Origin: Chromobacterium alticapitis
GTDB lineage: Bacteria > Pseudomonadota > Gammaproteobacteria > Burkholderiales > Chromobacteriaceae
NCBI RefSeq assembly: GCF_002924365.1
Contig: NZ_PQWB01000010.1
Span: 45,159-109,158 of the forward strand
Reading direction: 5' to 3'
DNA: 64,000 nucleotides
Translations under genes and position numbers: made by a program
In this document: piece after piece, positions 8,354-17,606 of the stretch
Position numbering within the stretch: position 1 is the first letter of the stretch
How the letters are laid out: each line of letters begins with the position of its first letter
The notes under the pieces: model-generated
The model's database searches: none
What the model was told of the DNA's origin: nothing
Seen by the model: the letters and a program-made list of their open reading frames with translations, nothing else

Positions 8354-9667
8354 TCATCCACGCTGGTAGAGCGCTTCATCCAGCGATGGTTCCCGTTGCG
8401 CGCGCGCGGCGCGGCCGCATAGCAGCCCTACCGCGGCCACCAGGGCGCAGTACATCACGCAGACCCAGGGGCTCCACGGCATGGCGGCGATCAGCAGCAG
8501 CGGCGTGACGCTGGCCCAGATCGAATAGGCGATGTTGTAGGTGAAGGAAATGCCGGACACGCGGACATCGGCCGGGAACATGCTCACCATGATGGACGGG
8601 ACCACGCCGACGATGCCGCAACACAGGCCGGCGAAGGCATAGGCCAGTCCCGGCCAGGCCCAGCCGCCTATCAGGCTGGCGTATAGCGCGGCCACGCCTA
8701 GCGGCAGCAGCAGGCTGTACAGGATCAGGCTGCGGCGCTGGCCGATGCGGTCGCAGATGCGGCCGGCGATGACGCAGCCTATGTTCAGAAACACGATGCC
8801 GACGCTGCTCAGGGCGAAGGCGCGATCGGCATGCATGCCGAAGCGTTGCTGCAGCAGCGTGGGCGTCACCACCACCAGCACTACTACGGCAGACGTCAGC
8901 ACGCAGGTCAGCGCCGCGGCTGGCAGCAGCGCGGCTTTGTGCCGGCGCAGCACGGCCAGCAGCGGATATTCGGCTTGCTCGGTCCGGCGTTCGCTCATGG
9001 CCAAGAACACAGGCGTTTCGGCCAGCCAGCGCCGCAGCCAGACGCCGAGCAGGCCGAAGGGGCCGCCCAGCAGGAAGGGAATGCGCCAACCGTAGTCCAG
9101 CATTTCCTGCGGCGACAGGGCGCGCGCCAGGAAGGTGGCGGTCAGCGCGCCCAGCAGGTAGCCGAAGGTGAGACCGGCTTGCAGCACGCCCAGCGCGTAG
9201 CCGCGATGGCGGGGCGGGGCATGCTCGGCGACGAAGGACCAGGCGCTGGGCACCTCGCCGCCGACCGCCGCGCCTTGCAGGATGCGCAGGGTCAACAGAA
9301 TCAGCGGGGCGAGGATGCCGATGTCGGCATAGGTGGGCATCAAGCCTATCAGCAGGCAGGGACCGGCCATCAGCAGGATGGTCAGGCTGAACACCTGCTT
9401 GCGGCCCAGCCGGTCTGCGAAGTGCGCCATCAGGATGCCGCCGAGCGGCCGCGCCAGGTAGCCGGTGGCGAAGATGCCGAAGGTCTGCAGCAGGCGCAGC
9501 CATTCCGGCATGGCAGGCGGAAAGAACAGCTTGCTCAGCGTGGTGGCGAAGAAGGCGAAAATGATGAAATCGTAGATTTCCAGCGCGCCGCCCAGCGCGG
9601 CCAGACCCAGGGTTTTGTAGTCTGCGCGATTGAGAGGGGCGGATTGTTGATCGGTCATGGTTTGCAT
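8354..9667 (-). CDS. MFS transporter, metabolite:H+ symporter (MHS/ProP-like) type
   Basis: A 437-residue integral membrane protein with twelve hydrophobic segments. The loop 2-3 motif HFADRLGRKQVF, the segment GYLARPLGGILMAHF and RILQGAAVGGEVPSAWSFVAEHAP are typical of the MHS subfamily that carries organic acids or compatible solutes by proton symport. The substrate cannot be read from sequence. ATG 9667 (MQTMTDQQ) or ATG 9658 is the likely start; the open frame to 9754 would add a stretch that covers the palindrome at 9725-9751. It follows mutL in the same direction after a 158-base gap. Confidence 0.82.
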   Translation of the reverse strand: MQTMTDQQSAPLNRADYKTLGLAALGGALEIYDFIIFAFFATTLSKLFFPPAMPEWLRLLQTFGIFATGYLARPLGGILMAHFADRLGRKQVFSLTILLMAGPCLLIGLMPTYADIGILAPLILLTLRILQGAAVGGEVPSAWSFVAEHAPPRHRGYALGVLQAGLTFGYLLGALTATFLARALSPQEMLDYGWRIPFLLGGPFGLLGVWLRRWLAETPVFLAMSERRTEQAEYPLLAVLRRHKAALLPAAALTCVLTSAVVVLVVVTPTLLQQRFGMHADRAFALSSVGIVFLNIGCVIAGRICDRIGQRRSLILYSLLLPLGVAALYASLIGGWAWPGLAYAFAGLCCGIVGVVPSIMVSMFPADVRVSGISFTYNIAYSIWASVTPLLLIAAMPWSPWVCVMYCALVAAVGLLCGRAARAQREPSLDEALYQRG

Positions 9668-9724
9668 GCTGTACCCGGAGATGACAGGTTTGCCTTGGCG
9701 GCGAATGATCAGGGACGTTTTCAT

Positions 9725-9751
9725 GCCTGCCGGTTGGCATGCCGGCAGGCG
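9725..9751. repeat. Inverted repeat upstream of the MFS transporter gene
   Basis: GCCTGCCGG and CCGGCAGGC flank a 9-base centre. On the minus strand it lies about 60-85 bases before the transporter start, with TATACT-like bases (9762-9767) just upstream, so it may be a 5' UTR hairpin or operator. It lacks a T-tract. Confidence 0.45.
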
Positions 9752-9824
9752 CATGGAATCAAGTATACTTCATTGTCATTATTTTGTTGCTTGCGGCATG
9801 CTGTTTCAGGGTGGCTGCGGCGGC

Positions 9825-11738
9825 CTATTGCCCGCGCATGAACAGCTTGTCCAGATCGCGCAAGGTCAGCCGGGTCCAGGTGGGGCGGCCGTGGTTGCAT
9901 TGGCCGGAGCGCTCTGTCGCCTCCATGTCGCGCAATAGCGCGTTCATTTCCGGCAAAGTCAGCTGGCGATTGGCGCGCACCGCGCCGTGGCAGGCCATGG
10001 TGGCCAATAGTTCGTTGCGGCGCTCGGTCAGCACCTGGCTGAGGCCGAATTCGCGCACGTCCTTCAGCACCGCGCGCGCCAGTTCCACCGGGTCGCCGTC
10101 CTTCAGCCATACCGGCACACCGCGCACGGCGATCTGGGTGGGCGACAGCGGCGCCAACTCCACGCCCAGCTTTTTCATCTCTTCGCCATGCTCGTGGGCG
10201 GTGGCCACTTCCATGCGGTCGGCGGCGAACGATACCGGTAGCAGCAAGGGCTGCAGCGGGATGGAATCGGATTCCAGCGCCGTTTTCAGCCGTTCGTAGA
10301 CGATGCGCTCATGCGCCGCGTGCATGTCCACCAGGATCAAGCCTTCGGCGCACTGGCTGAGGATGTAGACGCCGTGCAGCTGAGCCAGCGCGAAGCCCAG
10401 CGGCGGGATGCCGTTTTCGTCGTGCGCCGGCATGGCGAGCACGGCCGGATGGGGCAGCGGCGCGGCGGGGGAGGGCATCGCCAGTTCGGGATTGTTCAGC
10501 GTCCGTTCTTCTTCGCGCAGGCCGCCGAACATTTTGTCGTAGACGCCCACCGCCTCGCGCGCCACGTTCAGCGGGATGGATTGCTGCTGGTAGCGGAAGG
10601 GTTGCGCGCCGGGCGATGCCGGACGCGGAGTGGCGGCGGACGACGCGCTGCTGAACAGCGAGGCTGATTCGCCTCGGCTCAGTCCAATTGCCGCGCCTGT
10701 TGTCGCAGCCGGCTCGGCGCCCTCCACCTGCACCGTGGGCGCGGCGCCGGCGGTAGTGCCGGCCAGCGCCTTGTGCACGCTGTGGAACAGGAACTGGTGC
10801 ACGGCCTGGCTTTCCCTGAACCGCACCTCGATCTTGGTCGGATGCACATTGACGTCCACGCCGGATGGCTCCAGCGTGAAGAACAGCGCGTAGGCTGGAT
10901 GGCGGTCGTGGTGCAGCACGTCGCGGTAGGCCTGGCGCAGCGCGTGCTGGGCGGTCTTGTCGCGCACGAAGCGGCCGTTGACGTAGAAGTACTGGGCGTC
11001 GCGGCTGGCTTTGGAATACGTGGGCGAGGCGACGAAGCCCGTCAGCGCGAGCGGGCCGGCCTGGCTGTCTAGCGGGATGGCGGCGGCGACGAAGTCTTTG
11101 CCCAGCAGCGCGGCCACGCGGTCCTCGGCGCTTTGCGAGGGCAGCCGCCACGCCACCTTGCCGTTGTGGCGCAGCAGGAACTCCACCTCCGGGTACGCCA
11201 GCGCGATGCGCTCGAACGTGGCCGCGCAATGGGCGTATTCGGTGTTCTCGCTTTTCAGGAATTTGCGCCGCGCCGGGGTGTTGAAATACAGGTCCACCAC
11301 TTCCACGCTGGTGCCATGCGGATGCGCGGCTGGCTCCACCGGGTGCAAGGTGCCGTCTATCGCGATGATCTGGTGGGCGTGCTCGGCGTCTTGCGGCCGG
11401 CTCACCAGCGTCAGCCGGGAAACCGACGCCACGCTGGCCAGGCCTTCGCCGCGGAAGCCCAAGGTCGCCACCGATTCCAGATCGTCCAGCGAGGCGATCT
11501 TGCTGGTGGCGTGGCGGTCCAGCGCCAGCGGCAGGTCTTCCGCCGCGATGCCGCCGCCGTTGTCCGTCACCCGGATCAGCTTGATGCCGCCCTGGGCCAG
11601 GTCCACGCTGATGCGCGTCGAGCCGGCGTCCAGGCTGTTTTCCAGCATTTCCTTCAGCGCGGAGGCGGGGCGTTCCACCACTTCGCCGGCGGCGATCTGG
11701 TTGACGAGGTGGTCGGGCAGGCGTTGGATGCGTGTCAT
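9825..11738 (-). CDS. mutL: DNA mismatch repair protein MutL (endonuclease type)
   Basis: The 637-residue protein has the GHKL ATPase motifs at its N-terminus: ENSLDAG (33-39), DNGGGI (59-64) and TLGFRGEGL (92-100). A Pro/Ala-rich linker follows from about 335 to 440. The C-terminal dimerisation domain contains DMHAAHERIVYE, which fits the metal-binding DxHA(X)2E(X)4E endonuclease motif (Met in place of the usual Gln, as in Neisseria), plus ATMACHGAVRAN and CNHGRPTW. It should therefore nick DNA itself in a MutS-directed way, as expected in bacteria without MutH. The start MTRIQRLPDHLVNQIAAGEVV is the canonical one. Confidence 0.97.
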   Translation of the reverse strand: MTRIQRLPDHLVNQIAAGEVVERPASALKEMLENSLDAGSTRISVDLAQGGIKLIRVTDNGGGIAAEDLPLALDRHATSKIASLDDLESVATLGFRGEGLASVASVSRLTLVSRPQDAEHAHQIIAIDGTLHPVEPAAHPHGTSVEVVDLYFNTPARRKFLKSENTEYAHCAATFERIALAYPEVEFLLRHNGKVAWRLPSQSAEDRVAALLGKDFVAAAIPLDSQAGPLALTGFVASPTYSKASRDAQYFYVNGRFVRDKTAQHALRQAYRDVLHHDRHPAYALFFTLEPSGVDVNVHPTKIEVRFRESQAVHQFLFHSVHKALAGTTAGAAPTVQVEGAEPAATTGAAIGLSRGESASLFSSASSAATPRPASPGAQPFRYQQQSIPLNVAREAVGVYDKMFGGLREEERTLNNPELAMPSPAAPLPHPAVLAMPAHDENGIPPLGFALAQLHGVYILSQCAEGLILVDMHAAHERIVYERLKTALESDSIPLQPLLLPVSFAADRMEVATAHEHGEEMKKLGVELAPLSPTQIAVRGVPVWLKDGDPVELARAVLKDVREFGLSQVLTERRNELLATMACHGAVRANRQLTLPEMNALLRDMEATERSGQCNHGRPTWTRLTLRDLDKLFMRGQ

Positions 11739-11770
11739 GGGCGGCGAGAGCTAGGGGCTGAAAACGAACA

Positions 11771-11795
11771 AGGCCGCGCGGAGCGGCCTTGGCGA
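11771..11795 (-). terminator. Terminator of the dedA gene
   Basis: On the minus strand AAGGCCGCTCCGCGCGGCCTT is followed by TGTTCGTTTTC. It sits 19 bases after the DedA stop codon and just before mutL. Confidence 0.65.
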
Positions 11796-11808
11796 TTCTA
11801 CTACGGAT

Positions 11809-12453
11809 TTACTGCTGGGCGGCCGTACGCTTGTGGCGCAGGTATTCGATGATGGCCGGCAGGAAGGAGACGATGATGATGCCCAGCACCAGCAGCTCCA
11901 GGTTCTTGCGCACAAAGGGCAGGTTGCCGAAGAAATAGCCGGCGTAGACGAAGCCCGCCACCCACAGCACCGCGCCGACCACGTTGTAGACCGTGAACTG
12001 GCGGTAGCCCATGGCGCCGATGCCGGCGACGAAGGGCGCGAAGGTGCGCAGGATGGGCGCGAAGCGGGTGAAGATGATGGTTTTGCCGCCGTGGCGCTCG
12101 AAGAAGGCGTGGGTCTTGTCCAGATAGTCCTGCTTGATCAGGCGCGGATAGCGCTGCAGCAGCGCCTTGCCCAGGTAGCGGCCTATGGTGTAGTTGGCGG
12201 TATTGCCCAGAACGCCGGCCACGATCAGCGTGCCGGTCAGCGTGTGCACGTCCATCTGGCCCATGGCGGCCAGCGCGCCGGCGACGAACAGCAAGGAATC
12301 TCCCGGCAGGAAGGGCGTCACCACCAGGCCGGTTTCGCAGAAGATGATCAGGAACAGAATGGCGTAGATCCACGGGCCGTAGTTGGCCACCAGCTGCGCC
12401 AGGTGGGTATCGATGTGCAGAATGAAATCGATCAGGAATGTCAGGACTTCCAT
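11809..12453 (-). CDS. DedA family inner-membrane protein
   Basis: This 214-residue protein is a DedA/VTT-domain protein. The conserved block [25 protein letters not shown] (shortened: ETGL, PFLPGD) appears near residues 38-62, and the second half has the typical R-FAP-R motif ([17 protein letters not shown]) and MGYRQF. These features match the YqjA/YghB group, proton-dependent proteins needed for envelope homeostasis, and the wider family includes undecaprenyl-phosphate or lipid flippases. The start ATG 12453 has GGGAA upstream. It follows secF after a 277-base gap full of hairpins. Confidence 0.88.
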   Translation of the reverse strand: MEVLTFLIDFILHIDTHLAQLVANYGPWIYAILFLIIFCETGLVVTPFLPGDSLLFVAGALAAMGQMDVHTLTGTLIVAGVLGNTANYTIGRYLGKALLQRYPRLIKQDYLDKTHAFFERHGGKTIIFTRFAPILRTFAPFVAGIGAMGYRQFTVYNVVGAVLWVAGFVYAGYFFGNLPFVRKNLELLVLGIIIVSFLPAIIEYLRHKRTAAQQ

Positions 12454-12730
12454 GAGGGTTCCCGTGCGTAATTGAAGTGCGGGTTGAGCGAAGGGCGCGC
12501 AAAAAACTGGCCGGACAAGCCGGCCAGGCTGCTGACAAAGTGAATCGGTACGATTCTAGAGGACCCGGCACAACCGGGCCTCGCCAAATAAGCGGCTCAT
12601 TCGGCAGCCTTCCTATTTGAATCCCAATTCCCGGCCCTTGCCCTCAAGGGAGCCTCGCCTTCAAGAAGGCGAGGAGGGCTATCAACAGCCGACTGGCCGG
12701 ACAAGCCGGCCAGTTTATGGGATGCGGGGA
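12454..12730. other. Hairpin-rich 277-base intergenic region between secF and dedA
   Basis: No gene is visible. On the minus strand, going away from secF, it holds: the palindrome at 12693-12713; a 10-bp-stem palindrome at 12653-12674 (CCTCGCCTTC AA GAAGGCGAGG); a short one at 12635-12650; and a second exact copy of the first palindrome at 12507-12527, this one followed by TTTTTT. The repeated unit is CTGGCCGG ACAAG CCGGCCAG. The distal copy is a good terminator; the proximal copy lacks a T-run. A small transcript could lie between them. Confidence 0.6.
12501..12527 (-). terminator. Rho-independent terminator upstream of dedA
   Basis: On the minus strand CTGGCCGG CTTGT CCGGCCAG is followed by six T residues. 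It ends transcription from secF or from whatever lies in the hairpin-rich gap. Confidence 0.75.
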
Positions 12731-13666
12731 TCAGACCACCGCTTCCTCTTTTTGTTTCACCGGCTTGATCATGTGCTCGCGCTTCACGCCCAGCCACAGG
12801 GCGATCGGGCTGGCCACCAGCACGGAGGAGTAGATGCCGAACACGATGCCTATGGTCAGCGCCATGGCGAAGCCGTGCAGCGCCGGGCCGCCGAATACCA
12901 GCATGGACACCACCATCATTTCAGTGGAGAAGTGGGTGATGATGGTGCGGCTCATGGTGGAGGTGATGGCGTTGTCTATCACCTCGTTCACCGCCATGTG
13001 GCGGGTGCCCGTCTTGCGGAAGTTTTCGCGGATCCGGTCGAACACCACCACCGATTCGTTCACCGAGTAGCCCAGCACCGCCAGGATGCCGGCCAGCACG
13101 GTCAACGAGAACTCCCAGCGGAAGAAGGCGAAGCAGCCCAGGATGATCACCACGTCGTGCATATTGGCGATGATGGCCGCCACGGCGAAGCGCCATTCGA
13201 AGCGGATGGCCAGGTAGAGCATGATGCCCAGGCACACCAGGATGATCGCTGTCAGGCCGCTGGACACCAGTTCGGCGCCCACGCTGGGGCCGACGAAATC
13301 CACCTTGCGTAGTTGCACGGTGGCGTCGGCGGCCTTCAGCGAGCCCATCACCTTGTCGGAGAGCTGGGCGGAGCTGGTGCCAGGCTTGTTCGGCAGGCGG
13401 ATCATCACGTCGCGGCTGCTGCCCAGGTTCTGCACCGTGGACTCGCCCAGCTTCAGGCTGTCCACCTTGTCGCGGATCTGGTCCAGATTGGCCGACTGCT
13501 GATACTGCACTTCCAGCACCGTGCCGCCGGTGAACTCCACGCTGAAGTTCAGGCCGCGTGTGGCCAGGAAGAATACGGCGAGAATGAAGGTCACCAGCGA
13601 GATGGCGGTGGTGAGCCTGCCGTAGCTCATGAACGGGATATCCCGTTTGATGCGGAAAAGCTCCAT
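12731..13666 (-). CDS. secF: Protein translocase subunit SecF
   Basis: A 311-residue RND-type membrane protein with six membrane segments, one after a short N-terminus (AISLVTFILAVFFLATRGLNF) and five in the second half. The motif FTGGTVLEVQ in the first periplasmic domain and the DHVV/SVNESVVVFDRIREN region are hallmarks of SecF. With SecD and YajC it uses the proton motive force to pull preproteins through SecYEG. It starts 4 bases after secD, so the genes are co-transcribed. Nothing odd was seen. Confidence 0.97.
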   Translation of the reverse strand: MELFRIKRDIPFMSYGRLTTAISLVTFILAVFFLATRGLNFSVEFTGGTVLEVQYQQSANLDQIRDKVDSLKLGESTVQNLGSSRDVMIRLPNKPGTSSAQLSDKVMGSLKAADATVQLRKVDFVGPSVGAELVSSGLTAIILVCLGIMLYLAIRFEWRFAVAAIIANMHDVVIILGCFAFFRWEFSLTVLAGILAVLGYSVNESVVVFDRIRENFRKTGTRHMAVNEVIDNAITSTMSRTIITHFSTEMMVVSMLVFGGPALHGFAMALTIGIVFGIYSSVLVASPIALWLGVKREHMIKPVKQKEEAVV

Positions 13667-13670
13667 TGGA

Positions 13671-15518
13671 TTAGCCCTTGTTTTCCGGTTTCCACACTTG
13701 GCCGATGGCCAGCGTGGTCAGTTTGCGGCGACGGCCGTACCACAGGTTCACCAGGCCGCGCGACACCAGCACCGCCGAGAACATGGAGGTCAGGATGCCC
13801 AGGCAGTGGACGATGGCGAAGCCGCGTATCGGACCGCTGCCGAAGATCATCAGCGCCAGGCCGGCGATCAGCGTGGTGACGTTGGAGTCCAGGATGGTGT
13901 GCCAGGCGTGGTTGTAGCCGGCCTGGATGGCCGAATGCGGCGGCATGCCGTTGCGCAGTTCCTCGCGGATGCGCTCATTGATCAGCACGTTGGCGTCAAT
14001 CGCCATGCCCAGCGCCAGCGCGATGGCGGCGATGCCGGGCAGGGTCAGCGTGGCTTGCAGCACGGACAGGATGGCGATCAGGAAGAACACGTTCATCGCC
14101 AGCGACAGGGCGGAGAACACGCCGAACAGGCCGTAGTACAGCACCATGAACACGGCGATGGCGGCAAAGCCCCACAGCGTGGCATGGAAGCCCTTCTCGA
14201 TGTTTTCCTTGCCCAGGCTCGGGCCTATGGTCCGCTCTTCGATGATGTTCATCGGCGCGGCCAGGGAGCCGGCGCGCAGCAGCAGGGCGGTGTCGTTGGC
14301 TTCGGCGCTGTTCATGCTGCCGGAGATTTCCACGCGGCCGCCGCCGATCTCGGTGCGGATCACCGGCGCGGTGACCACTTCCTTGTGGCCGCGGTCCACC
14401 AGCACCATGGCCATGCGCTTGCCCACGTTTTCAGCGGTCAGCTGGCGGAAGATGGAAGCGCCGGCGCTGTCCAGATTGATGCTGACGGCGGGCGCGCCGA
14501 ACTGGTCGAAGCTGGGCTGGGCGTCGTTGATATTGTCGCCGGTCAGCTCCACGTCGCTCTTCAGCAGTATCTTGCTCTGGCCGCGCGAGGTGGCTTCGTC
14601 CAACAGCTCGTAGCCGGCCGGCACGTTGCCGGCCATCGCCTCGGCCATTTTGCCCTGGTCGTCTTCGACCATGTGCACTTCCAGCGTGGCGGTGCGGCCG
14701 ATGATGTCCTTGGCGCGGGCGGTGTCCTGAATGCCGGGCAGCTGCACCACGATGCGGTTCGGACCATTCTGCTGGATGATGGGCTCGGTGGTGCCCAGCT
14801 CGTTCACGCGGTTGTGCAGGGTGGTGATGTTCTGCTTGACCGCGTCGTTCTGGATCTTGGTGATTTCTTCAGGCTTCAGCGACAGGATCAGCTTGTTGCT
14901 GGCGTCGTCGGCGCGGATGGACAGATTGGGCACGGCGCGATAGGCCACGTCCTGCGCGGACTTCAGCGTGTCGGCGTCGCGCAGCTGGACCTCCAGCGTG
15001 TTGCCGATGCGCTTGATGTCGCCATAGCGTACCTGCTTGTTTTTCAGCTCGCGCTTGATGTCGCCGGCGTAGCGCTGCATGGCCTTGTCTATTGCCGCCT
15101 TCATGTCCACTTCAAGCAGGAAGTGCACACCGCCGCGCAAGTCCAGGCCAAGGAACATCGGGTTGGCGCGCAGCGAGGACAGCCAGGCCGGGGAAGCCGG
15201 CAGCAGGTTCAGCGCGATGATGTAGTTGTCGCCCAGCGCGTGCTGGATGGCGTCGCGGGCCTTCAGCTGGGTGTCGGTGTCCTTGAAGCGGATCTTCAGG
15301 GTGTTGCTGTCGAGGAACTCGCCGTCGGGGCTGATGTTCTGCGCCTTCAGCGCGTCTTCCACGCGCGCCATCAGCGCCGTGTCCACCGGAATGGATTGAC
15401 GCGTGCTGGAGACCTGCACCGCGGGGGTCTCGCCATAGAAATTAGGCAGCGTGTAGATCGCGGACAGGATCAGCGCCACCGCGATGACGAGGTATTTCCA
15501 GAGAGGGTAGCGGTTCAT
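13671..15518 (-). CDS. secD: Protein translocase subunit SecD
   Basis: This 615-residue protein has one N-terminal membrane helix, a large periplasmic P1 domain, and five C-terminal membrane helices. GLDLRGGVHFLLEVD near residue 118 and the C-terminal GMAIDANVLINERIREEL are diagnostic of SecD. It partners SecF in proton-driven protein translocation. The start MNRYPLWKYL is canonical. The 67-base gap to yajC contains a GGCCGCC/GGCGGCC hairpin (15547-15576), which may tune the large difference in dosage between YajC and SecD. Confidence 0.97.
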   Translation of the reverse strand: MNRYPLWKYLVIAVALILSAIYTLPNFYGETPAVQVSSTRQSIPVDTALMARVEDALKAQNISPDGEFLDSNTLKIRFKDTDTQLKARDAIQHALGDNYIIALNLLPASPAWLSSLRANPMFLGLDLRGGVHFLLEVDMKAAIDKAMQRYAGDIKRELKNKQVRYGDIKRIGNTLEVQLRDADTLKSAQDVAYRAVPNLSIRADDASNKLILSLKPEEITKIQNDAVKQNITTLHNRVNELGTTEPIIQQNGPNRIVVQLPGIQDTARAKDIIGRTATLEVHMVEDDQGKMAEAMAGNVPAGYELLDEATSRGQSKILLKSDVELTGDNINDAQPSFDQFGAPAVSINLDSAGASIFRQLTAENVGKRMAMVLVDRGHKEVVTAPVIRTEIGGGRVEISGSMNSAEANDTALLLRAGSLAAPMNIIEERTIGPSLGKENIEKGFHATLWGFAAIAVFMVLYYGLFGVFSALSLAMNVFFLIAILSVLQATLTLPGIAAIALALGMAIDANVLINERIREELRNGMPPHSAIQAGYNHAWHTILDSNVTTLIAGLALMIFGSGPIRGFAIVHCLGILTSMFSAVLVSRGLVNLWYGRRRKLTTLAIGQVWKPENKG

Positions 15519-15585
15519 GTTCTAGTTCTGGGGTGGAAAATGAACAGGCCGCCAGCGGAAGGTTCCGGGGGCGGCCGTGATGGGC

Positions 15586-15906
15586 TTACAGGGACTTCAG
15601 CGTGCCCTTTTCCAGCTTGGCGCTGACGGCGCCGCGCTGCACGTTGATTTCAACCTTGTCGGCGATCTCCAGCGTCAGGTATTGCTCGCTGACCTTGGAT
15701 ACGCGGCCGATGATGCCGCCCTGGGTGACGACTTCGTCGCCCTTCTGGATTTCCGACAGCATCTTCTGGGTTTCCTTCATGCGCTTCTGCTGAGGACGGA
15801 TCATCAGGAAGTAGAACAGCACGAAGATCACGATCATGGGCAGGAAGCCCATCAGGTCGAAACCGGAAGGCGCGGCGCCGGCGGCGTAAGCGGGAGTAAT
15901 GAACAT
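15586..15906 (-). CDS. yajC: Preprotein translocase accessory subunit YajC
   Basis: A 106-residue protein with one N-terminal membrane helix (FLPMIVIFVLFYFLMIRPQQK) and a cytoplasmic domain with KGDEVVTQGGIIGRV, the YajC signature. ATG 15906 is chosen over a longer open frame because AGGAG precedes it at the right distance and the protein has the usual length. It is the first gene of yajC-secD-secF, downstream of tgt on the same strand, the order common in proteobacteria. Confidence 0.95.
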   Translation of the reverse strand: MFITPAYAAGAAPSGFDLMGFLPMIVIFVLFYFLMIRPQQKRMKETQKMLSEIQKGDEVVTQGGIIGRVSKVSEQYLTLEIADKVEINVQRGAVSAKLEKGTLKSL

Positions 15907-15958
15907 CAGGGAAACTCCTAGATTCGTTATGCTTGAATTCAAACAGGCCATTGTAGCC

Positions 15959-15992
15959 ATGCTCCATGGCTTTTCCAACCATGGAGAATGGC
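15959..15992. repeat. Inverted repeat between tgt and yajC
   Basis: CTCCATGG and CCATGGAG enclose a 9-base loop, with extra pairing outside. It lies between the tgt stop and the yajC ribosome binding site on the minus strand and has no T-tract. A role as a processing or attenuation hairpin is a guess. Confidence 0.4.
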
Positions 15993-16094
15993 AAGAGCTT
16001 GGGACCGGCGGCGGAGCATTGCGGTTCCCCATGGCGAAGAGCGGCGCGGCGAAAGCGAAACCCACGCCGCGCGCGCCGCTTTTGCCGGGCGAGC

Positions 16095-17237
<1,143 letters not shown>

Positions 17238-17302
17238 TTAGCAAAATCAGTCCGCTAGTATACAGCAAGCGCGCGGGCTGCGCCGAAAGCGCAAAAAAGT
17301 GC

Positions 17303-17331
17303 TTGCCAAGACAGGGAGGCTCTTATACTAT
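17303..17331 (+). promoter_or_regulatory. Probable promoter of tRNA-Val
   Basis: TTGCCA at 17303-17308 and, 17 bases on, TACTAT at 17326-17331 (overlapping TATACT at 17324). It ends 17 bases before the tRNA. Confidence 0.55.
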
Positions 17332-17347
17332 GCACACCTCGACGACA

Positions 17348-17423
17348 GGCACGTAGCTCAGTTGGTTAGAGCACCACCTTGACATGGTGGGGGTCGTTGG
17401 TTCGAATCCAATCGTGCCTACCA
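17348..17423 (+). tRNA. tRNA-Val (GAC)
   Basis: A 76-base cloverleaf: acceptor AGGCACG pairs with CGTGCCT, D-arm GCTC/GAGC, anticodon stem CCACC/GGTGG with loop TTGACAT, T-arm with TTCGAAT, and encoded ACCA end. The anticodon is GAC (Val). It precedes thrS. Confidence 0.96.
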
Positions 17424-17523
17424 AATTAAATGCATGGAGTTTTTCAAGTGAAATTCTTGCGAACTACCACAACCCGACATACTCACGAAAGCTGAGCCTT
17501 GCGGGTTGTACCATGCGAAAAAG

Positions 17524-17552
17524 AAGTGCGGCTCAGGCCGCACTTTTTTTTT
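17524..17552 (+). terminator. Terminator between tRNA-Val and thrS
   Basis: AAGTGCGGC TCAG GCCGCACTT followed by a run of T. It most likely ends the tRNA transcript, but since it lies only about 55 bases before thrS it could also act as an attenuator of the thrS operon. Confidence 0.85.
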
Positions 17553-17606
17553 GTCCTTTTGCTTTAGAATCGCTCACAAAAATCTCTCGCCCTCGTTGGA
17601 GTTGAC

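Noticed and set aside
13629..15626. A 665-codon plus-strand frame opposite secD
   Set aside because: Antisense shadow of a certain gene, with no recognisable domain.
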